Shown: positions 12,063 through 25,070, numbered from the stretch's first letter. The stretch is 64,000 nucleotides of DNA from Luzula sylvatica (GCA_946800325.1 OX326956.1:46143552-46207551); one strand, 5' to 3'. A program made the numbers and translations. Notes: generated by a model not told the origin, from the letters alone.

Positions 12063-14708
12063 CTAATTCATAAATCCAGAAAAACTTGCCTCGAAAAGAG
12101 GATCTTCGTCTTCCTCTTCTTCGTCATCAAATTGTTCCTCAAGTTTCTTTCTCGCCTCAGACTTTTTCTTATTCTCCCTTCCAATTTCATCAGAAATCGC
12201 CTTGGGCAGCCAAAACCCAGGCTTCTCCAAAATCCGGGCCCGATCCAAAACCAATGGCTCACGTTGCGCCACCTCAACACCTTCGAAGGTCCATAATTCA
12301 ACATTTGCTTCTCCCTTTAGTCCTACAGAGAACCAACCTAGACCCGCCACAGCAATGTCTACAGAGTTCGTGTCCCAAGTTGAACCAGATACTTTTATTG
12401 CCCTTTTTGTCCATTCACCTAATTCGCCCACTCTCTCTTGTCCAATAGGAGGCTACAAACAAAAACAAAAGAATTGAAATATCTCGAGGATAAATTCGAT
12501 ACATTTTTGAGTTTTGAACAATTAGAAGGGTGCGTATGTAAATTAAACCAAACAAATACTGAAAAACATAAAATAAAATAAAAATATATGAATGAGCATT
12601 GAGAAACCAAAAAAAACAAAAAAAGGAAAATTACCTGTAATCTCACGCCGAAATGTTTTTCACGCAATTCATCAGCATTAGTGATTTTACCCATGTGAAG
12701 AGAGATGCTAGGAGAAGCCCATACCGTTACATAAATAGTTTCAATAGAGGCTTGAATTAGATCAAGTCTCATTAAACCGCCTACATGCACCGCTTGTCCC
12801 GCCTAAATCATTGAAATACAAATTTCATTAAAAAAAATGGTATATTCATCTTTGCAATAATATAAACCCTAAATTTAACAAAGAAAAGGTAACCTTGATT
12901 CGAAATGAATGGGGTTTTAGCTCCTTTTTAATTTCGACCATTTTTTGTTCATCTCTATTCAACTTGTTTATAACCAACCCTTGGTGCAACAAACCGGGTG
13001 TATCAAACATTTTCACCTTAGCGGGTAAAATACCCGTCACCCTCAAAATCCCCAAAGTTGTACCCGGTAAGGCCGCCTCGGTTAATTTCGATATTTTCAC
13101 CCCCACTTTTTTCGCGAGCGCATTTATCAACGTTGATTTTCCTGCGTTCTGAGCCCCAACGACCCAGACATTTCCTCTGGGCCCGGCTAAATCTTTTATA
13201 GATGTTATCAAGTTTCTAATGTTCAAATCCTTGTGAGAACTCACTAAAAGAACCGCATCGAGTTTGTGGGCCCCGTTTGTCTTGGCTCGGCCTCGAACCC
13301 ATTTCTCCAACCTGGCCGCGGATACTTGGTTAGGAAGTAAATCGACTTTGGTCCCAACAAGAACGATTTTAGGTAATGTATATAGTTTTGATTTCTTGGT
13401 TCCTTCCAAAGCATTAAAAAGAGATTTGACGGCTGATTTAGGGAACGATCCATCGAAATCCGTGCAATCGACTACCAGTACCACGACAGAAGTCGTACCG
13501 GTTTTCGTCATCAGACGGGTCGAGATGAACCGGTCGAAGTCAAAATCGGGAATTAGATTCTCGGATTGAGGGTTTTTTATTAGGCCGTAGTTTCTCAAGG
13601 AAAAGCACCTCGCACAAACCGTGACGAGAGATTCTTCTTTCTTGATTTTCTTCACCTCTTCTTTAATTTTTTTCTTTTTGTCCGATTTTGAGATTTTTGG
13701 TTTTTTTATTGATTGTAAATATTCCTCGGTAATTTTACCGTATCCGGCTCCTGGAGGAGCAAAACCCTGCATCTCGAGTTTCATTCTCTTCTTTTCATCT
13801 AATTCATCCCAATTCTTGTCGCAATCACTATCTTCTTCATCCAAATCGTCAAATTCTTCATTTTCATTTTCGTCCTCAAAATCGAGATCCGAAAATGAGT
13901 CATTCTCTTCTTCTTCTTGAAGAAATTGGTCTAGACTGGATGATTTTGTGCTTGAGGATTTAAACTGTGCATGACGACTCTTTGATTTTGCACTTTTTTT
14001 ACTGCTCGTTTGAGAATTCGAATCCCAATCAAATTCTTCTTCTTCTTCTCCTTCCGGTGCATCAAAATCAGAGGAATCTTCTACTTCTTCGCCAAATTGT
14101 GATTTTGATGACAATCCATTTGTTAATTTATCTTCAATTTCAACAAACTTGTCAGAGCTTTGTTTTCCCCCCGATTTAATCTTCTTGATAAATGTTGAAA
14201 GCTCATTTTTCTGTGAAGAACCAGAAGTTTCACTGTCCTCCCCATCTGAATTCAAATCAAACTCGTCTAAATCAGAAAACCCAATATCATCGTCAAAAAC
14301 AGGTTTCGAGGACCTATTTTCAAATTCATCTTCCATATTAACAATCTCATCCAAGTCTGACAGCACATCATCACCATCATTAGCATTATCGCCATCACCA
14401 TCTCTAGACGATGGTTTGATGTAATAACCTGGTAAATTCGGGTCGGCATCCTGCATGAACACGCCACAACCTGGACAAACATGGCGATTCAAATCCTCTT
14501 CCGTGCCTTCACTAATTATTGGCTTATTATCGGTTGTTGAGGTTAAATTGCTAGTCGAAGTGGAACTGCACGAGAGAGAGAAAGAAAGAGAGCAGCTTTT
14601 TGTACGGGAGAAGAGAAAAATAGGACGACGAAGATATTTAGCTGTAGGATTCGAGGAGATTTTGCTGGAGAAGGTCGGAGTGAGCAGGGAAGTGAAGGCT
14701 CTCGCCAT
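12063..14708 (-). CDS. BPG2: BPG2-type chloroplast circularly permuted GTPase (YqeH/NOA1 family)
   Basis: Exons 14708-12894, 12802-12635 and 12452-12063 join in frame to about 790 aa. A Ser/Thr-rich transit peptide (about 1-55) is followed by a zinc-finger pair, CPGCGVF near 78 and CARCFSLRNYG near 365. The GTPase motifs come in permuted order: G4 TKVD, G5 SSHKD, then G1 GAQNAGKSTLINAL, the TT of G2, and G3 DTPGL. The C-terminal part (GGLMRLDL..., then PGFWLPKAI) matches the BPG2 branch, which acts in chloroplast ribosomal RNA maturation and greening. The segment between the two zinc-finger halves is a long acidic Asp/Glu/Ser stretch, making the protein longer than the roughly 660 aa I recall for Arabidopsis BPG2. 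It is convergent with the kinase at 11628 and its start is about 0.5 kb from the next gene's end. NOA1/RIF1 is the alternative, but the C-terminus argues for BPG2. Confidence 0.88.
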
Positions 14709-15163
14709 GAGAGGGAGAACGGATAGAAGAAACTGGAGATCTCCGTTTTATCAGCGAAATGATTATGCTGAGGTTAATGAAGGGTTTTAGGAGGGTTTCG
14801 AACTGATGCGGATTCGTTGCTTGAATTCTCGGGTTTATAAAGAACTCGGAATTAATATACCGGTTTTGTTAAAACTCAGAATTTGTATACTAGTGTTATT
14901 TAACGAACCAGAGATTTGTTTTTCTTACAAAACCAAAGAGTGGATATATCCTGTGAAATGATATTTGAAATCCAGGGTTTTCCAAGAACCCGATAATTTT
15001 CATGTGTAACAACAAGAATAACGTAACAAAATATATCACGTGTACTCTTTCGAAAAATCCTAATCCTAATCATACTTTTTTGCCAATACATCAATAAGAG
15101 AAATTTACAACTATGCCATTTGATTCGAGAAATAAGTACAAAGAATTATCTTCTCATCTTCTT

Positions 15164-17814
15164 TCACAGATACCTCTTTCCTGTTTCATCAGAAAAGATG
15201 TTTCGTAAATTCCACGGACTTAAGGGTGCATTTGGTAATTTTGTCAAAATGGTATGTAATAAACAAAATGTTGAGAGTATATATACCAAGGGGGGTAAAT
15301 GCGAACAAAGTTTCCTTCAAATAGATCCACATTATCACATACTTTCGAATTGAATATTACAGTCTTTTTAACTTCAGTCCCTCTATTTATTTCACCTTCA
15401 ACAAAATCCACATTTTCATAATCGCGAAGCAAGCAATTGCAAACGATTAATCTTCCTTCCAAAGCTCTCGAAATAATTTGCACAGTAATTCCCATTGAAT
15501 CATCTGAAAATAATAAAAAAGTATCTGGTTAACAACTACATTCGTTAAATTTTTGAGAAACCCTAAAATAGAGATAAATTACTAAAAGAGGCATGTTTTG
15601 CGTGAAAAAGCCTTAAAAACTCGGCATTTTTATGCTTCTCCTTTTGCATCACTTCCAAAAGCCTGGCAGAATAATTACTCCTATACAACAAAATATATAT
15701 ATTGGATATACGAGATATATCGAGTTCAGGGGCATATATGAAAATTTTCAGAAATTGCATGCGTACCCGGAAAATTTATTGGCTGGAACTGGAATCATCT
15801 CGTAATTAGAAACTTTAAATGCTTCTTGAAATAGATCTGTCATAGTTTGCTTCTTCTCTTCGAGTTTTTGAGTTGTTATCAAATTCAAATGATCATAACA
15901 TTTACCCTACAAAAGAAAGGGAAAAAGTCTGAGAATTTGGTTTCTCTACTATTCATTATTTTGGGTTTGTTTTGTTAATTTCAGTATTATTTATTTGTTT
16001 TTTTAATAGGGGGGTTTTGGAAATTTCTGCATTTGTAAGTGATTTTTCAGTAAATTTCAACTATTTGCTTTTTTTTTGTAAAATTCAGTATTAATACAAT
16101 TCTTTTTGGTAATCCAGCATTATATGGGGGTTTATTTTGTAAATTTCAGTAATTTAGGTGATCTGTTTTCAGCAATTTTGATAATATTTTAGTTGAATTT
16201 GTTTTCTTATAATGTTTCTCAATTTCTAAAATACTTTTTATATATTTTTTTCCATTTTATAACATTTTTTTAATCAAAAATCTGACTTTTTGATCCGAGT
16301 CGCGGCTGATTTCCGAGTTCGATACCTACTCCCAAAACCATGAAAGAAAATAAACATATGGCCATTTCATATTTTCTTTTTTTAATAGGGGCTAAGATGA
16401 AATAGTCATACCTCATCATCACTAGAAGAATCGGGTTGATCCTCTTCGATTTCAAGTGTTCTTTTTCCCAAATTTGGAATCATTCTCTTTTTTACTTCTT
16501 TTTCTTTACCCTTGCCCCCCACCACCTTAAAAATATACCACAAGAACATCAATAATCTGGAATTATGCAGATATGCCCCTACTAAAAAGTGGAAAAAATG
16601 AAATTGTACCATATTTGAATAATTTTTCCCTTGAAGACCTTCTAGAAGTTCTGCCATTGAGGGGTTTTCTGCTTTTCTCTCCAAAGGAATATTTTCAGAA
16701 GGTTTTTCATAATCTTCTTCTTTTGTATCCTCTAATAAATCAAATATACCATTTAGTGCATTCATATCTTCCCTCTCTTCAACACAAGAATTTTCATTTT
16801 TTACTTCGAGTTCGTGATCTTTATAACAATTTGAATGAATCGAAAATTTGAGCTTCGTTTTTCCTCTAGCCTCTGTAAAAATAAATCAATAAATGGATGA
16901 ATGAATTATCAAAAGAAATTAAATTAGTACAAAAAGAAAGACTACTGCTATTAATTGGTTTTTTGGGGAGAGAATCTAGAACACTGGACTCCTCCAGTAC
17001 TTGATTCCATTTAGATGTTGGAAATCCTTCTTCACATTTAATGTTTTTATTGTCGATATATTTCTCTTCATGTTTCGTTGAAGAACGATATGCTAATGAT
17101 TTCTCTGTTACTGCAACATTATCCTGGTAGAATTCAAATTAGCAAAAGAAAATAAAAATTACATAATAAAGTTATGAATATCCATATTTAAAAGGGAAAT
17201 TAACAATTATTGCGTTGATTTAGAGTATACCTCGTCAGAAATTGATTCATCATTGGTATCCGTATCAGAGTGATGATGCTCTTCTTTAAGTAAAGACTGG
17301 AGGTGTCCAGTTGTACTGGTGCAGGAACCACGGACTTCATTTCCATGTTTAGATGAAGTCTGAAAACAAAAAATTGGAGTTAAGATCCAATTATGCACAA
17401 AACAAATTATCTCTAGAAATCAAAACAAATTCACATAATTTAGATTTCACATCACAAAAGAATAAAAAAAGGTAAACCTGTTTATCATGTCGATAAAGAG
17501 AGTGTAGTCTATCCGTGCAATCATTATCATATCCTAATTCATCCAATACATCATCATCTAAACACAAAGATATAAAATTTAAGAATAAAATCGTCAAAAA
17601 TAACAAATTCTTATCAAATTAGTCTCGAATTTTGAAGCCAACGAATTTTGAAGCCAAATAAGAACAAAAAAATGTACCTGATAAGATTTGATCTGGATCC
17701 TCATCTCTCTGCACATCAGAAAAGCATAAATAAGATGAAATCGAAGAACGAAAAAGTAATACAGTAACCAAAATCTAGAGAGAGACTCACTTGCAAAGTA
17801 GTTTGGCGCCACAT
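15164..17814 (-). CDS. Uncharacterised plant protein, 11 exons
   Basis: I do not recognise the family. Eleven exons join in one frame to about 442 aa: 17814-17791, 17708-17678, 17557-17478, 17359-17231, 17123-16946, 16872-16610, 16525-16412, 15906-15767, 15680-15583, 15503-15287 and 15218-15164. The N-terminal half is acidic and Ser/Asp-rich without clear domains (clusters such as SDTDTNDE and SSSDDE) and looks disordered. A basic stretch (KGKEKEVKKR) follows. The C-terminal third is more ordered: a helical part near LLEVMQKEKHKNAEFLRL, then a strand-rich part (ITVQIISRALEGRLIVCNC ... VRIYPP) that could be a small beta domain. No signal peptide or membrane segment is seen, so it is probably nuclear or cytosolic. 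The last exon is the least certain. The gene starts 694 bp from the HSP70 gene and is divergent from it. Confidence 0.7.
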
Positions 17815-18243
17815 TTCAGTGTTGGAACAAATCAATCTCGTAGGAAATACAAGTTCAGTAAAATGTTCGCATAAACCCTCCGGAACTAGAATTTGATGAA
17901 AAGAGGCTTCTAGGAAGCTTTGTTATGGATAATAAACTCGAGATTGAAATCTCGGATTGTGTATTACTCAGGAATTCATATTTTGGATTTTGTATAAAAT
18001 GAGGATTTAAAATATCGGTTTTAAACCCGAGATCTCAAGTTGCTGATTATGTATAATCCAAGAGTTGAAATCACGGATTTTAGTTCTCGGATTATGCATA
18101 GGAAATTTAAAATCACGGATTTGTAATCTTGGTTTGATGATATTTCGAGACAATACAAGAGATCGAGTTTTGAACTTTCTAGTCATCTTCGCCATTACAA
18201 CGCATCAGGCCAGCTACATCACGGCACGTGGATATTTTTCCCA

Positions 18244-18262
18244 CGTGGCTGTACTTCATTGG
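18244..18262 (-). promoter_or_regulatory. ER stress response element (ERSE-I) of the HSP70 gene
   Basis: Read on the minus strand this is CCAAT, nine bases, CCACG, a perfect match to ERSE-I (CCAAT-N10-CACG), the site for bZIP28/bZIP60 with NF-Y in the plant unfolded protein response. It lies 35 bp upstream of the TATA box of a gene whose product ends in HDEL, which is the expected context. A second CACGTGG core lies about 20 bp further upstream. Confidence 0.8.
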
Positions 18263-18296
18263 CTAGTTTTGCCCCGTTTACCACTCCATTGCCAAC

Positions 18297-18304
18297 TATA
18301 TAAA
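18297..18304 (+). promoter_or_regulatory. TATA box of the HSP70 gene
   Basis: TATATAAA lies about 205 bp before the ATG, implying a 5' UTR of roughly 170 bp. Confidence 0.75.
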
Positions 18305-18508
18305 CTATAGAAAAGGAAACCCGAAGAAAAAAGAATGCTCCTTTCTTCTCTACTTCGCGCTCTCTCTCACTGAACTCCATTGTTGATCAATCAATCCACC
18401 TCTAATACTGAATCAGTTGAATTGTATAGTTATACAATCTTAATCTTTGTTGGAAGTGGTGTACAATCAAGGGTAGCATCTTGATTACTCCTTTGGAGAG
18501 TCTTCAAC

Positions 18509-21500
18509 ATGGGATCTGGATCTCAGTTCACATGCATCTCCAGAACCCTAGCCGTGACGGTATTCTGTCTCTCCGTGTTCTCTTCCCTCTTCTTAGTGTC
18601 TGAATCGGCTGTTGCAAGTATCGATCTGGGTTCAGAATGGCTCAAGGTCGCCGTTGTTAATTTGAAACCAGGCCAAGCCCCGATTTCGATCGCAATTAAT
18701 GAAATGTCTAAACGAAAGTCGCCGTCTTTGGCCGGAATCCAATCCGGTCATCGTCTTTTGGGCGAAGAGGCCATGGGAGTGGCTGCACGGTACCCAGACA
18801 AAGTGTTTTCGCATGTGCGAGACATGATCTCAAAGCCGTATTCTTTCGTTAAGAATCTAGCTGATTCTTTATACCTTCCATTTGACCTTGTAGAAGATTC
18901 TAGAGGGTCGATTTCTTTCCGCACCGATACTGGAGATGTTTACACTGCAGAAGAAGTGCTAGCCATGATACTTACCTACGCAATGGGTTTAGCCAAATCA
19001 CATGTTGGGAATGATATTAAGGATGCTTTAATAACCGTGCCGGCTTATTTCGGCCAGGCTGAGAGGAGAGGGGTAACTCAGGCTGCCCAATTAGCTGGAA
19101 TTAATGTGTTGGGTTTGATTAACGAGCATGCTGGCGCGGCTTTGCAATATGGAATTGATAAGGATTTCGCTAATAATTCTAGATACGTTGTGTTTTATGA
19201 CATGGGTGCAAGTAGCACTTATGCGGCATTGGTTTATTTCTCGGCCTATAATACAAAAGAATTTGGAAAAACCATCTCAGCCAACCAGTTTCAGGTACAT
19301 TTTCCATTAAATTGGTATAATTAGGATAGGTTTGAACTTAATTTGGTTAAATTCTTCAAAATTGCAATTTCATTATTGTAGGTGAGGGATGTGAGATGGA
19401 ATGCAAGGCTTGGGGGGCAAGACATGGAGATGAGATTAGTCGAGTATTTTGCCGATGAATTCAACAAGCAATTAAGTAATGGAGTTGATGTGAGAAAACA
19501 TCCCAAAGCAATGGCTAAATTGAAGAAACAAGTTAAACGCACTAAACAAATTCTTAGTGCCAATACTGCAGCTCCTATCTCAGTTGAATCCTTGTATAAC
19601 GATCTCGATTTCAGGTACATTAACTTAAAAAATAATCTCTTGGAATTTCAATTTTGAATTTCAACATGTATGAATTTCTAATTCGTCTTTTTAATTTTTA
19701 TTGTAATAAATTGTCGATTTTGTAGGAGCACAATAACAAGACAGAAATTTGAAGAATTATGCAGAGATTTATGGGACCGAGCTCTGATTCCTCTCAAAGA
19801 AACAATCTCTAATTCAGGCTTAAAACTCGAGGATATCTCCGCAGTAGAATTAATTGGCGGCGCAACACGTGTCCCCAAATTACAGGTTACACAATTTTTT
19901 ACTTAAAGAACCCTATAATACATAGAAAATATAACTCACTACTTTTTTTCAATTATTCAGGCAAAATTGCAAGAATATCTTGGAAGAAGCGATCTAGACA
20001 AGCATTTAGATGCTGACGAGGCGATAGTACTTGGCTCGTCGTTACACGCAGCGAACATAAGCGATGGAATCAAACTAAATCGCAAATTGGGAATGATCGA
20101 TGGATCTCCATATGGGTTTAATATCGATTTGGACGGCCCAAATTTGGTCAAAGACGAGTCCTTTGACAGACTCCTTGTTCCTCGCATGAAGAAAATGCCA
20201 ATTAAGATGTACAGATCGATCAAATATGATAAGGATTTCGACGTGTCGCTAAGTTATGAAAATGAATTGCCACCTGGCGTTTCTTCTCATAAATTCGCCG
20301 AATACTCTATTTCTGGTCTTAAGGACGCCAATGAAAAGTATATATTATATTTAATTGAGATTTATTATAATATTCTGATGATTATATTTATTCATGATGG
20401 TTTTGATTGTTTTGAATATATGTAGGTATTCAGCGAGAAACCTTTCGGCGCCAATAAAGGCGACGATGCATTTGTCTCTCTCTAGAAGTGGGATTCTCTC
20501 TCTAGACAGAGCCGAAGCAGTTATTGAAATAACTGAATGGGTTGATGTGCCTTTAAAGAAAAACCGTACTTTGGAGAGTAATGACAATAATGCCACTGAT
20601 GATAAGAATAGTACCGATGAAACAACAGATAAGGAGACTGTGGATTCAGAAAATAATGAAAAAGTTGATGAGAAGAAAAACGAAGAGGAAATTAGTACCG
20701 AAAAAGTTCTCAAAAAACGCACTTTTAGGGTTCCCTTAAAGGTTTAACAACTAAGATTTCCTTGAAAATGAGAGAATTTTTTTTTATTATCGTTAATTTG
20801 TATATTTTATTGTGTTATTATACAGATAATAGAGAAAACAGGGGGGCCAGGGGCGATATTGTCAAAAGAGCAATTTAACGAGGCGAAAATTAGATTAGAG
20901 GCGCTTGATAAAAAGGACGCGGAGAAGAGAAAAACCGCAGAGCTTAAGAATAAATTAGAGGAATATATTTATTCTACGAGAGATAAGGTATTTGCATCAC
21001 GACCCCTTTTTGTTTCATTATTTTCAAATCAGTCCTTTTTGTAGTTATTTTGCATTCTTAATGGAATGAAAATTTATTGTCTGTGCAGTTAGAGGATAAT
21101 GATGATCTAAAAAAAGTTTCAACAGAAAAGGAACGAAACTCCTTCGCAGAGAAACTCTCTGAGGTAAGTTTAGAATTTAAAAAGGAATTATCTTTTTTTA
21201 ATATTTGAAAACTCCTCTTTTGTATATATTAGTATTTTTTGGGTATTTAATTTACTTTATATTGATTTTTTTCCTTTTTGAAAATTTAGGTGCAAGACTG
21301 GTTGTATATGGATGGAGAAGATGCGCAAGCAAACGAATTCAAAGAAAAACTTGAATTACTCACTGCCATTGGCGATCCAATTTTTTCAAGGTTTTTATTA
21401 CATTATTGTTATTCATATATTATTCTTTTTTTATATTCCAATATATATTATTTTAAATTACTTAACCTTTATTATGTACTCTTTTATAATTGGTGTATAG

Positions 21501-22639
21501 ATTGGCGGAGTTGACTGCTCGACCAAGCGCGTGTGAATATGCCAGATCATATCTTGGTGATGTGAAAAAGGTAATTATTTTTAATGGAATTTTCATATTT
21601 ACCCTTCTAGAAACTAAAATATCATATTTAGTATTTACCGATCTTGAAAGGTTGTGGGTTCGAGTCCCATTGGCACCAATGGATGGAGGACCACCGAGTC
21701 TTCTCCATTTACTCGTTTTTTTTTTTTTTTTTTTTTTTTTTGTATTTACCGATCTAAGTATGTTAATGTCATATCTGCCGGAGAAGTACGGGCTGGCTCC
21801 ACTAGGCAGCAAATTCATAATTTTTTGTGCATATTTAATATTTTCATGTTTTGAATGGTCAAATTTGATATTTTTTAGTTTGTAGAACAGATGCAAGTTT
21901 TTTTACTTATTTATTTGTTTATTTAATTTCATGCAGATTGTAAGTAATTGGGAGACGAGCAAACCATGGCTTCCCAAATCTCGGATTGATGAGGTGAGCT
22001 TAAACTCAAAACAGATTTATTTCAACAATTTTTTTGTTGATTTATTCGACTGAATTTTTATTTGTGATGACTTCGTTATTTATTTATTTTCCAATTTGTC
22101 TTTTCAAAATTAGGCCGTGAGTGAATCAGAGAAAATTAAAAACTGGTTGGAAGAAAAGGAAACTCTACAGAAAAAGTACGAACGTTTTCCCCTTCTTTTT
22201 GAATTTTCGAACCTGTCTTTATTTAATTTCATTTTTACCCCTAAAAATATGAAATGTTTTTTTAACCTTTATTCCCCATTTTTTTAGGAAACCTGATTTC
22301 GAGGCTCCAGTTTTCACATCCGGAGACGTTTTCGAAAAAATTGCAAAATTACAAGAAAAGGTAAATAGTTTTTTCGCTATATTATATTGAATAAATTTTG
22401 GTTATGCCATTAAAATTTACTTTTTTTGTAATTTTTTTAATATTTAGGTGGCGAGTGTAAATAGAATAACGAAACCAAAACCAAAGGTGGAGAAGCCTCC
22501 AAAGGAAGAGAAGTCGAAAAAGGAGAATAATGATAATAACACGAACGATAAATCAAATGAAAACGAAACCACATCTTCACAAGAAGACAAAACCGATAAT
22601 AATAAACCAAATGATTCCGAATCACATGATGAACTTTAA
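18509..22639 (+). CDS. HSP70-17: ER-lumen HSP70, HSP70-17 / GRP170 (HYOU1, LHS1) type
   Basis: Thirteen exons join in frame to about 887 aa: 18509-19294, 19382-19614, 19726-19885, 19961-20337, 20426-20741, 20826-20987, 21089-21163, 21290-21390, 21501-21570, 21937-21993, 22114-22175, 22288-22360 and 22448-22639. An N-terminal hydrophobic signal peptide precedes the Hsp70 ATPase domain (IDLGSEWLKVAVV, VPAYFGQAERRG, FYDMGASSTYAALV, ELIGGATRVPKLQ). The substrate-binding part has an acidic insertion (about 20570-20690), followed by a long helical lid. The last exon is Lys/Glu/Asn/Asp-rich and ends SHDEL, an ER-retention signal. This group acts as a large Hsp70/nucleotide-exchange factor for BiP in ER protein folding. 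The promoter has an ERSE, consistent with induction by ER stress. Intron 9 carries a SINE remnant. Confidence 0.95.
21635..21745 (+). repeat. SINE-like remnant in HSP70 intron 9
   Basis: A tRNA-like B-box (GGTTCGAGTCCCA) is followed by a unique part (GAGTCTTCTCCATTTACTC) and a run of about 23 T. The same B-box plus body occurs in reverse at about 23395-23575, which shows a dispersed family. Confidence 0.6.
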
Positions 22640-23394
22640 TAAATTACAAAAGGAACCTTTTTTTTTCTTTTTGTTTTCTTTTTTGGCAGTTTTGCTTCGT
22701 TGAGATTCGATATCCTATATACTGTTTTAATTTTAGGGTTTAGCATTTTAGTTTTGAGTTTGTTGGAACTTTAATGAGGGGATCATTGTTTCTTTTTTAT
22801 TAGATTAATACTCCCATATAATTAGCAGAATTATTGTAATGAACCATTAATGGAGATATTAGGTTTTCTAGTATAATATATCATTTTCAAAGAGTGGTCG
22901 GTTCTTTAAAAGCATGAACTGAATTGAAAGGTTTCTGAGTACAACACAAAAAGAAGGCATGCATATGAATAAGATCACCATTGGGACACTTGTCACTCGA
23001 CCAAGAACTCAGACATATCTAAAGGCCCTTGTTGAGACAAGTAATCCTACTTATCCCCATCAAAGTACAAATATTTATTGAATCAAATCCTTATCTTCGA
23101 TTCTATATGGGATTTGAATATAAGGGATTGAGAAAGATCGACAATGATAACATTGAACGTACTAAATAAATACACGAAATATTGTATTTCAATTCATTAT
23201 TAATCTCAGGAAAGAAAATAAAAGAAGTTTTTAACAAAAAAAGAAAAAGATGAATTTTGGTTATTTTAAGATTTTATGTTATGTTATTTGTGCAAAATAT
23301 TATTTTTAAATACAAGATTATTTTCTTGTTTATTATAATTTACATTTTTAGTTTTATTTAATTTGTATTTATTTATTATATTAGTTCCGAACAA

Positions 23395-23575
23395 CATAAA
23401 AGAGTTGAGGACCTGGGGTCAAGGTAGGGTGAATACAAATGGAAAAGGCTGGTGCTCTCCCCTTAAAATTGGTAAAAAAGAATTTAGAATAAATGGAGAT
23501 GACTCCGTGATTCTCCGTTTATTGATGTCAATAAGACTTGAACCACAATTTCTCACAAACATATGATTTTTTGTA
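23395..23575 (-). repeat. SINE-like element, reverse orientation
   Basis: On the minus strand it reads GGTTCAAGTCTTATTGACAT, then a GGAGTC...CTCCATTTATTC body that matches the fragment in HSP70 intron 9, with extra 3' sequence. A short ORF here is not a gene. Confidence 0.5.
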
Positions 23576-24074
23576 TCTCACACGCAACCAACTGTGTTGG
23601 TGCACTAACAAAACTGGCAAATGTTAAATGAAAAGTATAAATATGTATTAAACGAAGTTAGCATGTATATCATATTTAAGGAACCATATTTAGAAAACGG
23701 GTCTTGTCGAAATAGTTTTGGACAAGATATCGTCAAAAACTCTTTGGGCATGATCTGGTCAGTAACATTTAACACATGTTAGTGACCCGAGAGAACTGTA
23801 GAAGATTCAACATAGGAATGTACATCACTCGCTACTCAATAAAAAATAATCTCATAAAATATGATACAATTCTTCGAAATATTTACAAAAGAGAAAAAGC
23901 TTGTGCACTCGATGTTCGTGTCATCAATAAAATAATGACATGTGACAATTTATTTTTTTCAATTTTAATTGTATTTTGTGCACTTCAAAACGAATATCAT
24001 TTATTATCCAGATGTTATATCTTTTTAAATTGTATGATATATCTTTATGTATTATATTTTTTGTGTATTTCATT

Positions 24075-24290
24075 TTTTTTAGATGTATGATATTCATTTA
24101 TTAAATACATGTATGATATTTGTTTTACATGTATGATATATATTTATTTGTTATATTGTTTTACATGTATGATATTTTATTTGTTATATATTTTAGATGT
24201 ATGATATTTTTTAATACAATACATATTATATTTTTTTATATTGTTTGTTATACATTTATGTATGTATGATATATTTTTTTTATCAGAATA
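24075..24290. repeat. Degenerate AT-rich minisatellite
   Basis: The core (T)ACATGTATGATAT recurs about seven times at 25 to 45-bp spacing with variable AT filler. Confidence 0.6.
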
Positions 24291-24757
24291 GCATTTTGTA
24301 TTTGTTTTTTTGAACTAGATTATATTTTTTATATAACAATTTATACATTTTGAGACGTGCATTTGGAATGCACAAATACAATCAAGAATGAACAAATATG
24401 ATCAAAATTGAAAAATCCAAATCGCCACGTGTTGCATTTCTATTGCATGCACATGAAAGTACACATCCATAAAATGCATCATTATTGCATACACATGAAA
24501 CTACACACTCATAAAATGCATCAGTTGATCCCTTAACAAAAATTTCATTGTTTTGTAAGAATTCCTGAAAAAAATGATAGCAATACCAAATATTGATTTC
24601 ATAACAAATCTTAATCGAAATAAATTACATAAAGCATACACAAGAACTTATTTCTAACATAGTTCTGCAACGGTACACAACACACCAACACGCCTAATAT
24701 ATATGGGAGGCCATATATGTGCTCCTGAGTTTCCCCAAAACACTCTTATATCATCTA

Positions 24758-24915
24758 TTAACAATTAATTAACATACTAATAACAAAAATACACTTCATT
24801 AACGATTAACTGATATATAATTAAAATACATATGAATTAATAATTTTTAATCAATATCAATTAATCGTTATATGAATATATCTTTTGTTAATTATCATGT
24901 TAATTAATTGTTAAT
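24758..24915. repeat. Inverted-repeat MITE-like element
   Basis: The arms (24758-24822 and about 24862-24915) begin TTAACAATTAATTAACAT and are near mirror images. A related inverted repeat lies at about 54955-55100. Ends and TSD are not resolved because the sequence is nearly all A/T. Confidence 0.5.
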
Positions 24916-25070
24916 AACTGATATAGAAAGCGGAGAGAATTTGAGGGGCATAATATAATTGTCCTATATATAGTTAGCTAGAAAGTAAATCTCACACACA
25001 CACCATAAACATATATTCATCATTAGATATATATATTTATATAATTAAACATGGCGAGTAAATTCAGCAT

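Larger units (their letters stand above)
17815..18508. promoter_or_regulatory. Divergent promoter region between the unknown gene and the ER HSP70 gene
   Basis: The two start codons face apart across 694 bp. On the HSP70 side lie a TATA box, an ER-stress element and two ACGTG cores. The side near the unknown gene is AT-rich, with repeated AAATC/CGGATT motifs around 17930-18130. The rest is probably HSP70 5' UTR. Confidence 0.65.
22640..25070. other. AT-rich intergenic region between HSP70 and the PEBP gene
   Basis: Apart from the HSP70 3' UTR, no gene is supported. It contains a SINE-like copy (about 23395-23575), a degenerate minisatellite (24075-24290) and an inverted-repeat element (24758-24915). 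Confidence 0.6.

Noticed and set aside
23363..23566. 67-residue + strand ORF
   Set aside because: It is the antisense reading of a SINE-like repeat shared with HSP70 intron 9.
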